Of a DNA stretch of 36,018 nt, positions 24,431-32,987 are shown one piece after another. Made by a program: the position numbers and the translations under genes. This stretch comes from Pseudomonas sp. GTDB lineage: Bacteria > Pseudomonadota > Gammaproteobacteria > Pseudomonadales > Pseudomonadaceae. Numbering within the stretch: position 1 is the stretch's first letter; every line of letters starts with the position of its first letter. The notes below the pieces were generated by a model that worked only from the letters and a program-made list of their open reading frames with translations, had not been told where the DNA came from and did no database searches. The stretch covers positions 1 through 36,018 of the forward strand of contig JAUSOF010000043.1 of assembly GCA_030656145.1 (NCBI GenBank), given 5' to 3'.

Positions 24431-25170
24431 GGCAGGGCAATCAATGAGGCGAAGTTAAGGCACTGGAACCACGGCACCACCTTGCTGAAGCCGGCGGCCA
24501 GCAAGCGTTCGCGGTGCTGTTCCAGGCTGTCCGGGAGCATGACTTTCTCGATGGCGCTGCGCTTCTGCGCTATTTCCAGTTCGCTGTAACCGTTGGCGCG
24601 TTTGAACGCGATATGCAGGTCGCCGAGCAGCTGCTGTTGCTCGGCATCCTCGAAGCGCAGTTTCTCCGAGAGAATCAGCGCACCGCCGGGCAGCAAGGCC
24701 TGGCGAATCCGTGTCAGCAGGGCCAGGCGCTGTTCGGGCTGGATAAACTGCAGGGTGAAATTCAGCGCCACCAGCGAGGCCGGCTGGAACGTCAGGCTGA
24801 GAATATCAGCCTCGATCACCTCGACGGGCAGCAGCTCCTGGAACATCGAGTCCTGGGCATGCAGGTATTCGCGGCAGCGTTCGACCATGGCGCTGGAATT
24901 GTCCACCGCGATCACCCGGCAGTCTTCGACCTGGACATGGCGGCGCAGGGCCTGGGTCACCGCGCCCAGGGAGCTACCGAGGTCGTAGAGCACGCTGTGC
25001 GGCTGGGCGAACTGGCCGGCGAGTACGCCGATGTTCTCGACGATGGTCGGGTAACCGGGCACCGAGCGCTTGATCATGTCCGGGAACACCCGCACCACGT
25101 CCTCGTTGAAGGCGAAGTCCGGCACCTGGGCCAGGGGCTGGGCGAAGAGACGGTCGGGCTGTTTTTTCAC
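24427..25170 (-). CDS. cmoA: Carboxy-SAM synthase CmoA
   Basis: Makes carboxy-S-adenosylmethionine from SAM and prephenate, the donor for CmoB. I place the start at GTG 25168-25170, which gives (M)[12 protein letters not shown] and exactly 247 residues, the E. coli length; the frame extends upstream but that part is not CmoA-like. Visible motifs are [20 protein letters not shown] (about 18-37), the SAM-binding loop [25 protein letters not shown] and [13 protein letters not shown]. It overlaps cmoB by four bases. A moderate GGAA precedes the start. Confidence 0.95.
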   Translation of the reverse strand: MKKQPDRLFAQPLAQVPDFAFNEDVVRVFPDMIKRSVPGYPTIVENIGVLAGQFAQPHSVLYDLGSSLGAVTQALRRHVQVEDCRVIAVDNSSAMVERCREYLHAQDSMFQELLPVEVIEADILSLTFQPASLVALNFTLQFIQPEQRLALLTRIRQALLPGGALILSEKLRFEDAEQQQLLGDLHIAFKRANGYSELEIAQKRSAIEKVMLPDSLEQHRERLLAAGFSKVVPWFQCLNFASLIALP

Positions 25171-25412
25171 GGTGGTTCCGCACAAGGTCGAGAAAGCCGG
25201 CGATTTTAGCGTGAAAGTCGCGCAGCGACGACGCCCATGTGAACGGTTGGTCTGCAGCACGCTGCCGCCGCTCATGCATGGGACGGGTTAGCGGCGCTGG
25301 CATACCGGAGCAAGCCGCAGCCCCAGCCGCCGTGCGCTAGCAGGTTCACCGCCATGCCAGGCACGCGGGCAAGCTTCACTGCATGCGCATCTTGACGTGG
25401 TGTCGCGGTGGC

Positions 25413-25805
25413 TTACTGAACCCTGATCGGGCAATCGAAGGTTTTTGCCGGGGCGACCTCGGTTTCCCAGGGCCGTTGATAGGTCAGCAGCAGGTGGCCT
25501 TCGCCGGCCTGTCGGGCCAGGAAACGCCAGGTCGACTGGCCGGCACTGCCGATCAGTCCGGCGTCCTCCGGGTTGCTGTAAACCTCGGGGCCGAGGCTGT
25601 CGAGCAGGCTGCTGGCGCCGTCACGCAGCACCCAGCGAAAACCGGTGGTGGGGTTGCTCGGCAGGGTCAGGATCATCTGCTGGCCGCTGCGCAGGCTCAG
25701 TGGACACTGACTTTGCTGGTGCACATTGAGGCTACCGGCTTGGTGAGCACAGCCGCTCAACAAGACGAAGCCGAGCGGCAGTAACAGGCGATGGGCGTTG
25801 GGCAT
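25413..25805 (-). CDS. icp: Chagasin-like (I42) cysteine-peptidase inhibitor lipoprotein
   Basis: A 130-residue predicted inhibitor of papain-like cysteine peptidases. The start is ATG 25803-25805, seven bases after GAGGAG; an upstream in-frame ATG would place the signal peptide internally. The lipobox LLSGC gives a lipidated Cys near residue 19. The three inhibitory loops of the chagasin family are visible: NPTTGFRW (loop L4), GSAGQSTWRF (the GxxGxxxWxF block) and YQRPWE (loop L6). From memory the PAO1 equivalent is PA0778, also next to the asrA-type lon. It lies downstream of lon on the same strand after a 264-nt spacer with a long palindrome, so co-transcription is uncertain. Confidence 0.85.
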   Translation of the reverse strand: MPNAHRLLLPLGFVLLSGCAHQAGSLNVHQQSQCPLSLRSGQQMILTLPSNPTTGFRWVLRDGASSLLDSLGPEVYSNPEDAGLIGSAGQSTWRFLARQAGEGHLLLTYQRPWETEVAPAKTFDCPIRVQ

Positions 25806-25976
25806 GGTGAACTCCTCGGTCGGCAAACGCCTGCCAGCATAGCCGCTGTACAGGACAAGACGTAAGCCGGTGGAGGCTGTTGTAGCCGAGATTCATGGAG
25901 GCGGCGCAGCGTAATGCCAGGCCGCCGCCCTCCTGGGTTGCGCCGGGACTTATCAGGCTGCGAGGGCTGGTTAGGG

Positions 25977-26031
25977 TGGATGACGCTGTTTTCATCCACC
26001 ACCGCTTGGTGGATGGATAAAGCGTCATCCA
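25977..26031. repeat. Long nested palindrome between lon and icp
   Basis: Outer arms TGGATGACGCT (25977-25987) and AGCGTCATCCA (26021-26031) are perfectly complementary over 11 bp. Inner arms CATCCACCA (25993-26001) and TGGTGGATG (26007-26015) pair over 9 bp around CCGCT. The structure resembles the GTGGATGACGC repeats found between pseudomonad genes. It starts about 40 nt past the lon stop and may also stop or shield the lon transcript. Confidence 0.7.
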
Positions 26032-26069
26032 GCCTACGATCTTGTAGCGCCTGCACATGCACATGGGAG

Positions 26070-28472
26070 CTAGTCGAACAACACCTTGGCCACATCGCTA
26101 TAGCGTTTGGCGAAGTGCACGGTCAGGCCTTCCTTGAGGTAGTCCGGCAGTTCCTCGTAGGAGCCGCGGTTGGCCTCCGGCAGGATCAGCTCGAAGATCT
26201 TCTGCCGGCGCGCGGCGATGACTTTTTCGCGCACCCCGCCAATTGGCAGCACCTGGCCGGTGAGGGTCAGTTCGCCGGTCATGGCCACGCCTTTTTTCGG
26301 CGCCTGGTTACGGGCGATCGAGAGCAGGGCGCTGGCCATGGTCACGCCGGCGCTGGGGCCGTCCTTGGGTGTGGCACCTTCGGGAACGTGCAGGTGGACG
26401 AAGGCCTGGTCGAAGAACCCCGGCTCGCCGCCGAACTGCTTGAGGTGCGAGCTGATGTAGCTGTGAGCGATTTCTGCCGACTCCTTCATCACCTCGCCCA
26501 GTTGGCCGGTGAGCTTGAAACCGCGGTTCAGCGTGTGGACGCGGGTCGCCTCGATCGGCAGCGTCGCGCCACCCATGCTGGTCCAGGCCAGGCCGGTAAT
26601 CACGCCGACGCCGGACAACACCTGCTCGCGGCGGAACACCGGCATGCCGAGGTAGGCTTCCAGATCCTTGGGGCCGATTTTTACCTTGCTGGCGGGGTCG
26701 TCGAGCAGCTTGACCACCGCCTTGCGCACCAGCTTGCCGAGCTGTTTTTCCAACTGGCGTACGCCGGCTTCCCGAGCGTAACCCTCGATCAACGCCCTGA
26801 GCGCAGTATCGCTGACGCTCAGGCGGTTCTTCGGCACGCCGGCCTTGGCCAGTTGCTTGGGCCACAGGTGGCGCTTGGCGATGGCCAGCTTCTCCTCGGT
26901 GATGTAGCCGGACAGGCGTATCACCTCCATGCGGTCGAGCAGCGGGCCGGGAATCGAGTCCAGGGTGTTGGCGGTACAGATGAACAGCACCTTGGACAGG
27001 TCCAGGCGCAGGTCCAGGTAATGGTCGAGGAATTCGACGTTCTGCTCCGGGTCGAGGGTCTCCAGCAACGCCGAAGCCGGGTCGCCCTGGTAGCTGCTGC
27101 TGAGCTTGTCGATCTCGTCGAGCATGATCACCGGGTTCATCACCTCGACCTCTTTCAGCGCCTGCACCAGCTTGCCGGGCAGGGCGCCGATGTAGGTGCG
27201 GCGGTGGCCCTTGATCTCGGCCTCGTCGCGCATGCCGCCGACGCTGAAACGGTAGAACGGCCGACCGAGGGATTCGGCAATCGACTTGCCGATGCTGGTC
27301 TTGCCCACGCCGGGCGGGCCGACCAGCAGGACGATGGAGCCGGCGATCTCGCCCTTGAAGGCGCCGACGGCGAGGAATTCGGTGATCCGTTCCTTGATGT
27401 CGTCCATCCCGGCATGGTGCTGATCGAGCACCTGGCGGGCGTGCTTGAGGTCGAGCTTGTCCTTGCCGACGATGCCCCAGGGCAGCGCGCTGGCCCAGTC
27501 CAGGTAGTTGCGGGTGACCGCGTATTCCGGCGAGCCGGTTTCCAGGATCGACAGCTTGTTGAGTTCTTCATCGATGCGTTTGCGCGCCTGCTCGGGCAGG
27601 GTCTTGCCCTGCAGGCGCAACTCGAACTGCTCGATGTCGGCGCTGCGGTCGTCTTTGCTCAGGCCCAGCTCCTGCTGGATGATCTTCAGCTGTTCCTTGA
27701 GGAAAAACTCACGCTGACTGCTGCCGATTTTGCGGTTGACCTCCGCCGACAGCTCTTTCTGCAGGCGCCCGACTTCCACTTCCTTGCGCAGCAGCAGCAG
27801 GACTTTCTCCATGCGCTTGAGCATCGGCACGGTATCCAGCACTTCCTGCAATTGGTTGCCGGGTGCACTGGTCAGGGCTGCGGCGAAATCGGTCAGTGGC
27901 GAAGGGTCGTTGGGGCTGAAGCGGTTCAGGTAATTCTTCAGCTCTTCGCTGTACAGCGGGTTGAGCGGCAACAGCTCCTTGATCGCGTTGATCAGCGCCA
28001 TGCCGTAGGCCTTGATCTCGTCGCGCGGGTCGGCCGGGCTTTTCGGGTATTCGACTTCTGCCAGGTATGGCGGCTTGCGGCTGAGCCAGCTGCGGATGCG
28101 CACGCGGGTCAGGCCCTGGGCGACGAATTGCAGTTTGCCGCCTTCTTCGCTGGCGTGGTGCACCCGAACCAGGGTGCCGTGTTTCGGCAGGCTGTCGGGG
28201 TCGAAGCTGGCACCGTCGGCTGGCGGGTTGTCCATATAGAACAACGCCAGGCACTTGTGCGCGGTATTGGAGACGCGCTCCAGGGTTTTGCCCCAGGGTT
28301 CCTGGTTGACGACCACCGGCAACACCTGGGCCGGGAAGAAGGGCCGGTTATGAACCGGGATCACATACAACGTGTCCGGTAATTGCTGATCGGGCAACGC
28401 AAGGCCATGGCTATTCTGGTCGGTTTCGCTGGCTTGCTCTGCGACGATATCGATGTCCTGTGGCTCGTTCAT
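26070..28472 (-). CDS. asrA: Lon-family ATP-dependent protease, AsrA type
   Basis: Cytosolic AAA+ serine protease. The 800 residues contain an N-terminal LAN domain (about 35-230), a coiled segment, an AAA+ core with Walker A GPPGVGKT at 385-392 and Walker B VIMLDEIDK at about 448-456, and a protease domain with catalytic Ser707 (PKDGPSAGV) and Lys750 (GGVREKVIAA). The N-terminus is not that of housekeeping Lon: it has about 30 extra acidic residues and begins the domain with DTLYVIPVHNRPFFPAQVLP. From memory this is the second Lon of P. aeruginosa, AsrA (PA0779), linked to the heat-shock response. A very good sigma-32 promoter lies upstream. AAAGGTG precedes the ATG. The neighbours (chagasin-like inhibitor and PruR-like regulator) are the same as in PAO1. 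Confidence 0.9.
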   Translation of the reverse strand: MNEPQDIDIVAEQASETDQNSHGLALPDQQLPDTLYVIPVHNRPFFPAQVLPVVVNQEPWGKTLERVSNTAHKCLALFYMDNPPADGASFDPDSLPKHGTLVRVHHASEEGGKLQFVAQGLTRVRIRSWLSRKPPYLAEVEYPKSPADPRDEIKAYGMALINAIKELLPLNPLYSEELKNYLNRFSPNDPSPLTDFAAALTSAPGNQLQEVLDTVPMLKRMEKVLLLLRKEVEVGRLQKELSAEVNRKIGSSQREFFLKEQLKIIQQELGLSKDDRSADIEQFELRLQGKTLPEQARKRIDEELNKLSILETGSPEYAVTRNYLDWASALPWGIVGKDKLDLKHARQVLDQHHAGMDDIKERITEFLAVGAFKGEIAGSIVLLVGPPGVGKTSIGKSIAESLGRPFYRFSVGGMRDEAEIKGHRRTYIGALPGKLVQALKEVEVMNPVIMLDEIDKLSSSYQGDPASALLETLDPEQNVEFLDHYLDLRLDLSKVLFICTANTLDSIPGPLLDRMEVIRLSGYITEEKLAIAKRHLWPKQLAKAGVPKNRLSVSDTALRALIEGYAREAGVRQLEKQLGKLVRKAVVKLLDDPASKVKIGPKDLEAYLGMPVFRREQVLSGVGVITGLAWTSMGGATLPIEATRVHTLNRGFKLTGQLGEVMKESAEIAHSYISSHLKQFGGEPGFFDQAFVHLHVPEGATPKDGPSAGVTMASALLSIARNQAPKKGVAMTGELTLTGQVLPIGGVREKVIAARRQKIFELILPEANRGSYEELPDYLKEGLTVHFAKRYSDVAKVLFD

Positions 28473-28501
28473 GCGGCACCTTTATTTGCACGTTACATGC
28501 T

Positions 28502-28530
28502 ACATGGGGCGGCGCGGCGCGCTTTTCAAT
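28502..28530 (-). promoter_or_regulatory. Sigma-32 (RpoH) heat-shock promoter for the asrA-type lon
   Basis: On the minus strand, TTGAAA (28529-28524) is followed after a 14-nt GC-rich spacer by CCCCATGT (28509-28502). This fits the RpoH consensus CTTGAAA...CCCCATNT in both boxes and in spacing, lacking only the first C. Transcription would begin about 20-25 nt before the start codon at 28472. Confidence 0.75.
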
Positions 28531-28761
28531 CAAACCACAGCAATACGCGCCACAAGCTATCCCCCGTCGTCCAGCGCGCCGCGCTGTCGCGCAGCAGCCA
28601 ACCTGCGGCGCAAAGCCCCGTGCGCCCGCTAGCGGATGCCCGCAGCCGTCAACCAATCCATCAACAGGGTCGGCCACTGCGCCTGCCGCTGGTCGCCGGG
28701 GATGACGGTTGCCCATGCAACTGGTTAAAGTGCCAGCACTCTCTGCGGAATTATCGTTGCA

Positions 28762-29514
28762 ATGCTCAAAGCACGCCTACTGCGCCTGGATGACCAGGCC
28801 CACGAACACACCCACGATCACCACCAGTTGGTGCTGTCGTTGATTGGCCGTGCGGAGTTCGAAGTCAACGGCCGTGGTGGTGAGGTGTGTCGCATGCGTG
28901 CCTGCCTGGTACCCGGCGATGCCGATCACCAGTTCGCGGGCATGGGCGACAACCGCATGCTGATCATCGACCTGAATGAGCAGGACACCTCCAGCGAAGA
29001 CCTAGCACTGCTCACCCATCTGTTCGAGACGCCGCGTTACCCGCAGCTGGATGCCGATTTCCAGAACCTGCTGAGCTACGCCGGTGCCGAACTCGAGCGC
29101 TATGGCAGCGATCCGCTGCTGGCGCGCGCCCTGGGTGGTGTGCTGCTGCGTGCGTTGCACCTGCGCCTGTTCGGCGAGCAATCCGCTCGGCTGCCGGGGG
29201 CGCTGAATCTGGAGCGGCTGGACGGCTACATCATCGAACACCTGGCGCGGCGCATCAGCGTCGCCGAGTTGGCCCAGGTCGCGTGCCTCAGTCCGAGTCA
29301 TTTCCATGCGCAGTTCAAGGACAGCGTCGGCCTGACGCCCCATCAATACCTGCTGAAAACCCGCCTCGACAGTGCGTCTCGTTTGTTGCGCGAGAGTCAT
29401 TTGCCGTTGATTCGGATCGCCGAAGAGTGTGGCTTCTCCAGCCAGAGCGCGTTGACCACCGCCATGCGTCGCTACCTAGGCCTGACCCCCAAGCGCCTGC
29501 GCGGCGCCGAATAG
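28762..29514 (+). CDS. pruR: AraC-family transcriptional regulator, probably PruR
   Basis: A 250-residue regulator. The N-terminal 80 residues form a cupin-like sensor with a His-rich start (HEHTHDHHQLVLSLIG) and a typical arabinose-binding-like core (LVPGDADHQFAG). The C-terminal 100 residues hold two HTH motifs (RRISVAELAQVACLSPSHFHAQFK and PLIRIAEECGFSSQSALTTAMRRYLGLTPKRLR). It is divergent from the asrA-type lon. In PAO1, from memory, the AraC regulator in this position is PruR (PA0780), the proline-utilisation activator. Here no putA or putP follows, so the assignment rests on neighbourhood and fold. The ATG has only a weak ribosome site. Confidence 0.75.
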   Translation: MLKARLLRLDDQAHEHTHDHHQLVLSLIGRAEFEVNGRGGEVCRMRACLVPGDADHQFAGMGDNRMLIIDLNEQDTSSEDLALLTHLFETPRYPQLDADFQNLLSYAGAELERYGSDPLLARALGGVLLRALHLRLFGEQSARLPGALNLERLDGYIIEHLARRISVAELAQVACLSPSHFHAQFKDSVGLTPHQYLLKTRLDSASRLLRESHLPLIRIAEECGFSSQSALTTAMRRYLGLTPKRLRGAE

Positions 29515-29665
29515 CGTCGTCGCTCACTGTCCTACGGCTTTCGCCAGCGCAAATGCGTGATCTTCTGCACACGTCCAGCTAGTCTTGTGCGCATTCGATC
29601 TACGAGTCGCCAGGAAGGCGAAAATCTCAGTGCGGTGCGGATGGCGCCAATCACAAGTGAGCCGT

Positions 29666-30355
29666 ATGAACAGACCTTTCCTCAATTCGTTTCACGCCGT
29701 GTTGCTTGGCCTGCTTGGTGCGATCAGCCCAGCACTGTGGGCCGCCAGTTTGCATGCCGAACTGGTAGACGCCCAAGGCCAGCCACTGGCCAATGCGGTG
29801 TTGAGCTTGCGCGGCCCCTTGGGCGCGAATGCTGCGCCTGCGCCGGCACTGATGGATCAACAGGCCCAGCAGTTCGTGCCAAACGTGCTGGCGGTGCGCA
29901 GCGGCACCACGGTGTCGTTCCCCAATAGCGACAATATTCGCCACCATGTGTATTCCTTCTCGCCGGCCAAGCGCTTCGAGCTGCGCCTGTACCAAGGCAC
30001 GCCCAGCGAGCCGGTGCTGTTCGACACGCCTGGTGTCGTGGTGCTCGGCTGTAATATCCACGACTGGATGGTCGGCTATGTCTACGTCACCGACGACCCC
30101 TGGTTTGCCGTGAGTGACGCGCAGGGCAGGGTGCAATTCGAGACCTTACCGACGGGCAATTACAGCGTCAGCCTGTGGCACCCGCAGGCCCCCGACATGC
30201 TGCCGCAAGCTGCTGGCGAGCTGGTAGTGAGCGAGCAGCCCAGCCAGCAGCGCTTTACCCTGGCCATGCAGGCGCCCGCGGTTGCCACACCGGCGGCGCC
30301 GTCGAGTGCCTTTGGCGATGCCTTTAAAAAAGCGGCGCATGATGCTGCCCACTAG
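29666..30355 (+). CDS. Periplasmic amicyanin-like cupredoxin (methylamine-utilisation-like)
   Basis: A 229-residue exported copper protein. The start is ATG 29666, because a signal peptide (residues 1-26, ending ALWA) follows directly; the frame opens 27 codons earlier without one. Residues about 28-55 look like a small beta domain (HAELVDAQGQPLANAVLSL). Residues about 65-140 form a type-1 copper domain with ligands His93 or His94 (IRHHVYSF), Cys129, His132 and Met135; the C-x2-H-x2-M loop is that of amicyanin. A C-terminal beta-sandwich-like part follows (TLPTGNYSVSLWHPQ). Its last 17 bases overlap the start of the EAL protein gene, so the two are coupled. No methylamine dehydrogenase genes are present, so an electron-carrier role there is unlikely. 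Confidence 0.85.
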   Translation: MNRPFLNSFHAVLLGLLGAISPALWAASLHAELVDAQGQPLANAVLSLRGPLGANAAPAPALMDQQAQQFVPNVLAVRSGTTVSFPNSDNIRHHVYSFSPAKRFELRLYQGTPSEPVLFDTPGVVVLGCNIHDWMVGYVYVTDDPWFAVSDAQGRVQFETLPTGNYSVSLWHPQAPDMLPQAAGELVVSEQPSQQRFTLAMQAPAVATPAAPSSAFGDAFKKAAHDAAH

Positions 30356-32684
30356 TTTTCAGGCGCGCATCACCAGTGTGCTGATCCTGCTGCTGCTGGT
30401 GGTGGTCGGTGCGCTGTATGTCGCCGTGCAGACCGCCACCAACGTGGCGGTGCGCAGCCAGGCTCGGGAACAACTGGATGTCGGTACGCGGGTTTTCGAG
30501 CAACTGCTCGATGTGCGCGGTCGGCAATTGCACGATGCGGTGCAGGTGCTGGCCGCCGACTTCGGCTTCAAAGCGGCGGCGGCCAGTGACGACAGCGCCA
30601 CCATTCGCTCGGCGCTGGCCAACCATGGCGCCCGGATCAATGCCAGCGCAGTGATGATGCTCGGCCTCGATGGCAGCCTTGAAGTGAGCACCGACCCGCG
30701 CATCAGCGGGAAGGTCGCCGCGCGCCTGAGCGACCAGGTGATGGCGCAACAGCGTGCAGGTGCGCAGATATTCCTGATGCCGATTGGCGACAGTATCTAC
30801 CTGCTGGTCCAGGCCACGGTCAACGCCCCCCTGCCGATCGCGCGGGTGATGATGGGTTTTAAAGTCGACGTAGCCTTTGCCCGCGAACTGCGCGAACTGA
30901 CCCTGCTAGAGCTGACCCTGGTCGCCAGCCAGGCTGACCAGCCAGCGGTCTGGATCAGCACCCTGTCGGCCGCCACCCAAGCGTTGCTGCAGGACGACAT
31001 GCAGGTTGAGCTGGCCGCTGCCGACGACATGATGCTGGTCGGTGCAGAGCGCTACCTTGGCCAGCGCCTGGTACTCGCCAGTGGCGATGGCTTCCAGGTT
31101 CAGGCCCTGCTGCACAAATCCATGACCCAGGCGCAGCAGGCCTTTGCCCCGCTTGATCGGAATATTTTATTGATCGCCCTGGCGGCACTGCTGGCCTCAC
31201 TGGGCGGTGCCTTGCTGCTGGCGCGCACCATTTCGCAACCAGTGCGGCGCCTGGCCGCCGTGGCCGAGCGCGTGGGGCAGGGCGATTACCAGATGCCCCT
31301 CGAACTGCACCGCAGCGATGAGCTGGGCAGCCTGGCCAAGGCGTTCCACCGCATGCAACTGAGTATTGCCGAGCGCGAGCGCCAGCTGGCGCATAACGCG
31401 CTGCATGATCCACTGACCGGCTTGCCCAATCGCACCCTGGCGCTGGAGCGGCTCGGCAGCGCGATTGCCGCCGGCCGCACAACCGCGCTGTTGTATGTGG
31501 GCGTAAGCAACCTGCGTGCGGTCAACGACAGCTGCGGGCCGGGCGCCAGCGACCTGGCCCTGCAACAGCTCAGTCAACGCCTGCAAGGCAGTCTGCGCCC
31601 CGGCGACAGCCTGGCTCAGCTGATGACCAGCGAGCTGCTGCTGTTGCTGGAAAACAGCGACGGCGACAGTGCGGTGGTAGTCGGCGACCGCTTGCAGCAA
31701 TTACTCAGCCAGCCCCTGCGCATCGGCACTCAGGACGTGGTGCTGGATTGCTGCGTCGGCATCGCCGCTTACCCGGCCGACGGAGAAACCCCGGATGACC
31801 TGCTGCGTCGCGCCAGTATCGCCATGCAAGACGCCGCGCAACTGCCCGGCCGCCTGCACATGTACGAGCGTGGCCGCGACGCCGCGCACCAGCGGCAGAT
31901 CCGCCTGATCCGCGACCTGCGCCTGGCCCCGGACAACGCCGAACTGCTGCTGCATTACCAGCCAAAACTGGATATCGCCGCCGGCCAGGTACGCCAGGCC
32001 GAAGCCCTGCTGCGCTGGCAGCATCCGCAGCTGGGGATGATTTCGCCGGGTGAATTTATCCCCCTGGCCGAGCGCACCGGCAGCATCCAGAGCCTCACCT
32101 CCTGGGTGATCGAAGAGTCCTTGCGCCAGTTGCGCGAATGGAATGGTCGCGGCCTGCATATACAACTGTCGCTGAACATCTCTACCGAAGATCTGGTCGA
32201 CCCCAAGCTACCGACCCGCGTCGGCCAATTGCTGGCGCGCTACCAGGTGCCGGGCGAACAGCTGATATTCGAAATCACCGAGAGCGGGGTGATGGTCAAC
32301 CCCACCCTGGCCTTGCAGGTGCTGCATGACCTGCGCGACCTCGGCATCAGCCTGTCGGTGGACGATTTCGGCACCGGCTATTCCTCGCTGACCCAGCTCA
32401 AACGCATGCCGGTACAAGAGCTGAAAATCGACCAGTCCTTCATCCGCGACCTCGACGACGACAGCGAAGATGCAGTAATCGTCCGCTCGACCATCGACAT
32501 GAGCCACAGCCTGGGCCTCAAGGTAGTTGCCGAGGGCGTCGAACTGGCCTGCAGCCTGCGTTTGCTCGAACGCTGGCAGTGCGATGCCGCCCAGGGTTAC
32601 CTGATCAGCCGCCCACTGCCGGCCGCCGCCTTCGAAGCCTGGATCGCCCAACCGCTACAACCCCCCGTGTGTAAACCATCCTGA
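30339..32684 (+). CDS. Membrane c-di-GMP phosphodiesterase: sensor-HAMP-degenerate GGDEF-EAL
   Basis: A 781-residue inner-membrane protein. TM1 is at about residues 13-32, a periplasmic sensor of Cache-like size at about 33-268, TM2 at about 272-294, then HAMP (about 294-350, ISQPVRRLAAVAERVGQGDYQ). A GGDEF fold opens with DPLTGLPNR but its signature position reads LMTSELLLL, so cyclase activity is lost. The EAL domain keeps EALLRW, LNIS, EITES, DDFGTGYSS, KIDQSF and AEGVE, so phosphodiesterase activity is expected. The start is uncertain: ATG 30339 or 30342 places TM1 close to the N-terminus, and an ATG at 30318 is possible; none has a strong ribosome site, fitting coupling to the overlapping cupredoxin gene. 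The periplasmic sensor may read the cupredoxin, which is inference. Confidence 0.88.
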   Translation: MMLPTSFQARITSVLILLLLVVVGALYVAVQTATNVAVRSQAREQLDVGTRVFEQLLDVRGRQLHDAVQVLAADFGFKAAAASDDSATIRSALANHGARINASAVMMLGLDGSLEVSTDPRISGKVAARLSDQVMAQQRAGAQIFLMPIGDSIYLLVQATVNAPLPIARVMMGFKVDVAFARELRELTLLELTLVASQADQPAVWISTLSAATQALLQDDMQVELAAADDMMLVGAERYLGQRLVLASGDGFQVQALLHKSMTQAQQAFAPLDRNILLIALAALLASLGGALLLARTISQPVRRLAAVAERVGQGDYQMPLELHRSDELGSLAKAFHRMQLSIAERERQLAHNALHDPLTGLPNRTLALERLGSAIAAGRTTALLYVGVSNLRAVNDSCGPGASDLALQQLSQRLQGSLRPGDSLAQLMTSELLLLLENSDGDSAVVVGDRLQQLLSQPLRIGTQDVVLDCCVGIAAYPADGETPDDLLRRASIAMQDAAQLPGRLHMYERGRDAAHQRQIRLIRDLRLAPDNAELLLHYQPKLDIAAGQVRQAEALLRWQHPQLGMISPGEFIPLAERTGSIQSLTSWVIEESLRQLREWNGRGLHIQLSLNISTEDLVDPKLPTRVGQLLARYQVPGEQLIFEITESGVMVNPTLALQVLHDLRDLGISLSVDDFGTGYSSLTQLKRMPVQELKIDQSFIRDLDDDSEDAVIVRSTIDMSHSLGLKVVAEGVELACSLRLLERWQCDAAQGYLISRPLPAAAFEAWIAQPLQPPVCKPS

Positions 32685-32856
32685 GCCGGCTCCCCCCGGC
32701 GTCAGTTATCCGCAGACCACGTGTCTACCTGCAAATACACCTGTAGGCGCAGCCCACGCTCGCGAACCCAGCCCATACCCTAGTCCCCCGTAGGAGCGCA
32801 ATGCTGTTCACTGAAGCGGCCATCTCTGGGCGCTTGTCGTAGCCATGCACCCACCC

Positions 32857-32923
32857 GTAGCCCGGATACAATCCGGGAGCGATTTTCAAGCGCCAGACTT
32901 CCCCCGGATTTCATCCAGGCTAC
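32857..32923. repeat. GTAGCCCGGAT-type imperfect palindrome
   Basis: GTAGCCCGGATACAATCCGGGA at the left and CCCCGGATTTCATCCAGGCTAC at the right are related in inverted orientation around a 23-nt centre. This is a dispersed intergenic repeat type known in pseudomonads. Confidence 0.65.
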
Positions 32924-32963
32924 AAAAAATACTGCCCACTTGGCTTAAGTGAACAGCATTGCC

Positions 32964-32987
32964 GTAGGAGCGGGCCGTGCCCGCGAA
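32964..32987. repeat. REP element (GTAGGAGCGGGC type)
   Basis: GTAGGAGCGGGCCGTGCCCGCGAA is the reverse complement, apart from one base in the centre, of the REP core seen twice at 13156-13290. Confidence 0.8.

Noticed and set aside
25914..28382. An 822-codon plus-strand frame opposite lon
   Set aside because: It mirrors a fully conserved Lon protease with all catalytic motifs; the predicted product is rich in His, Gln, Val and Arg as expected for a shadow frame.
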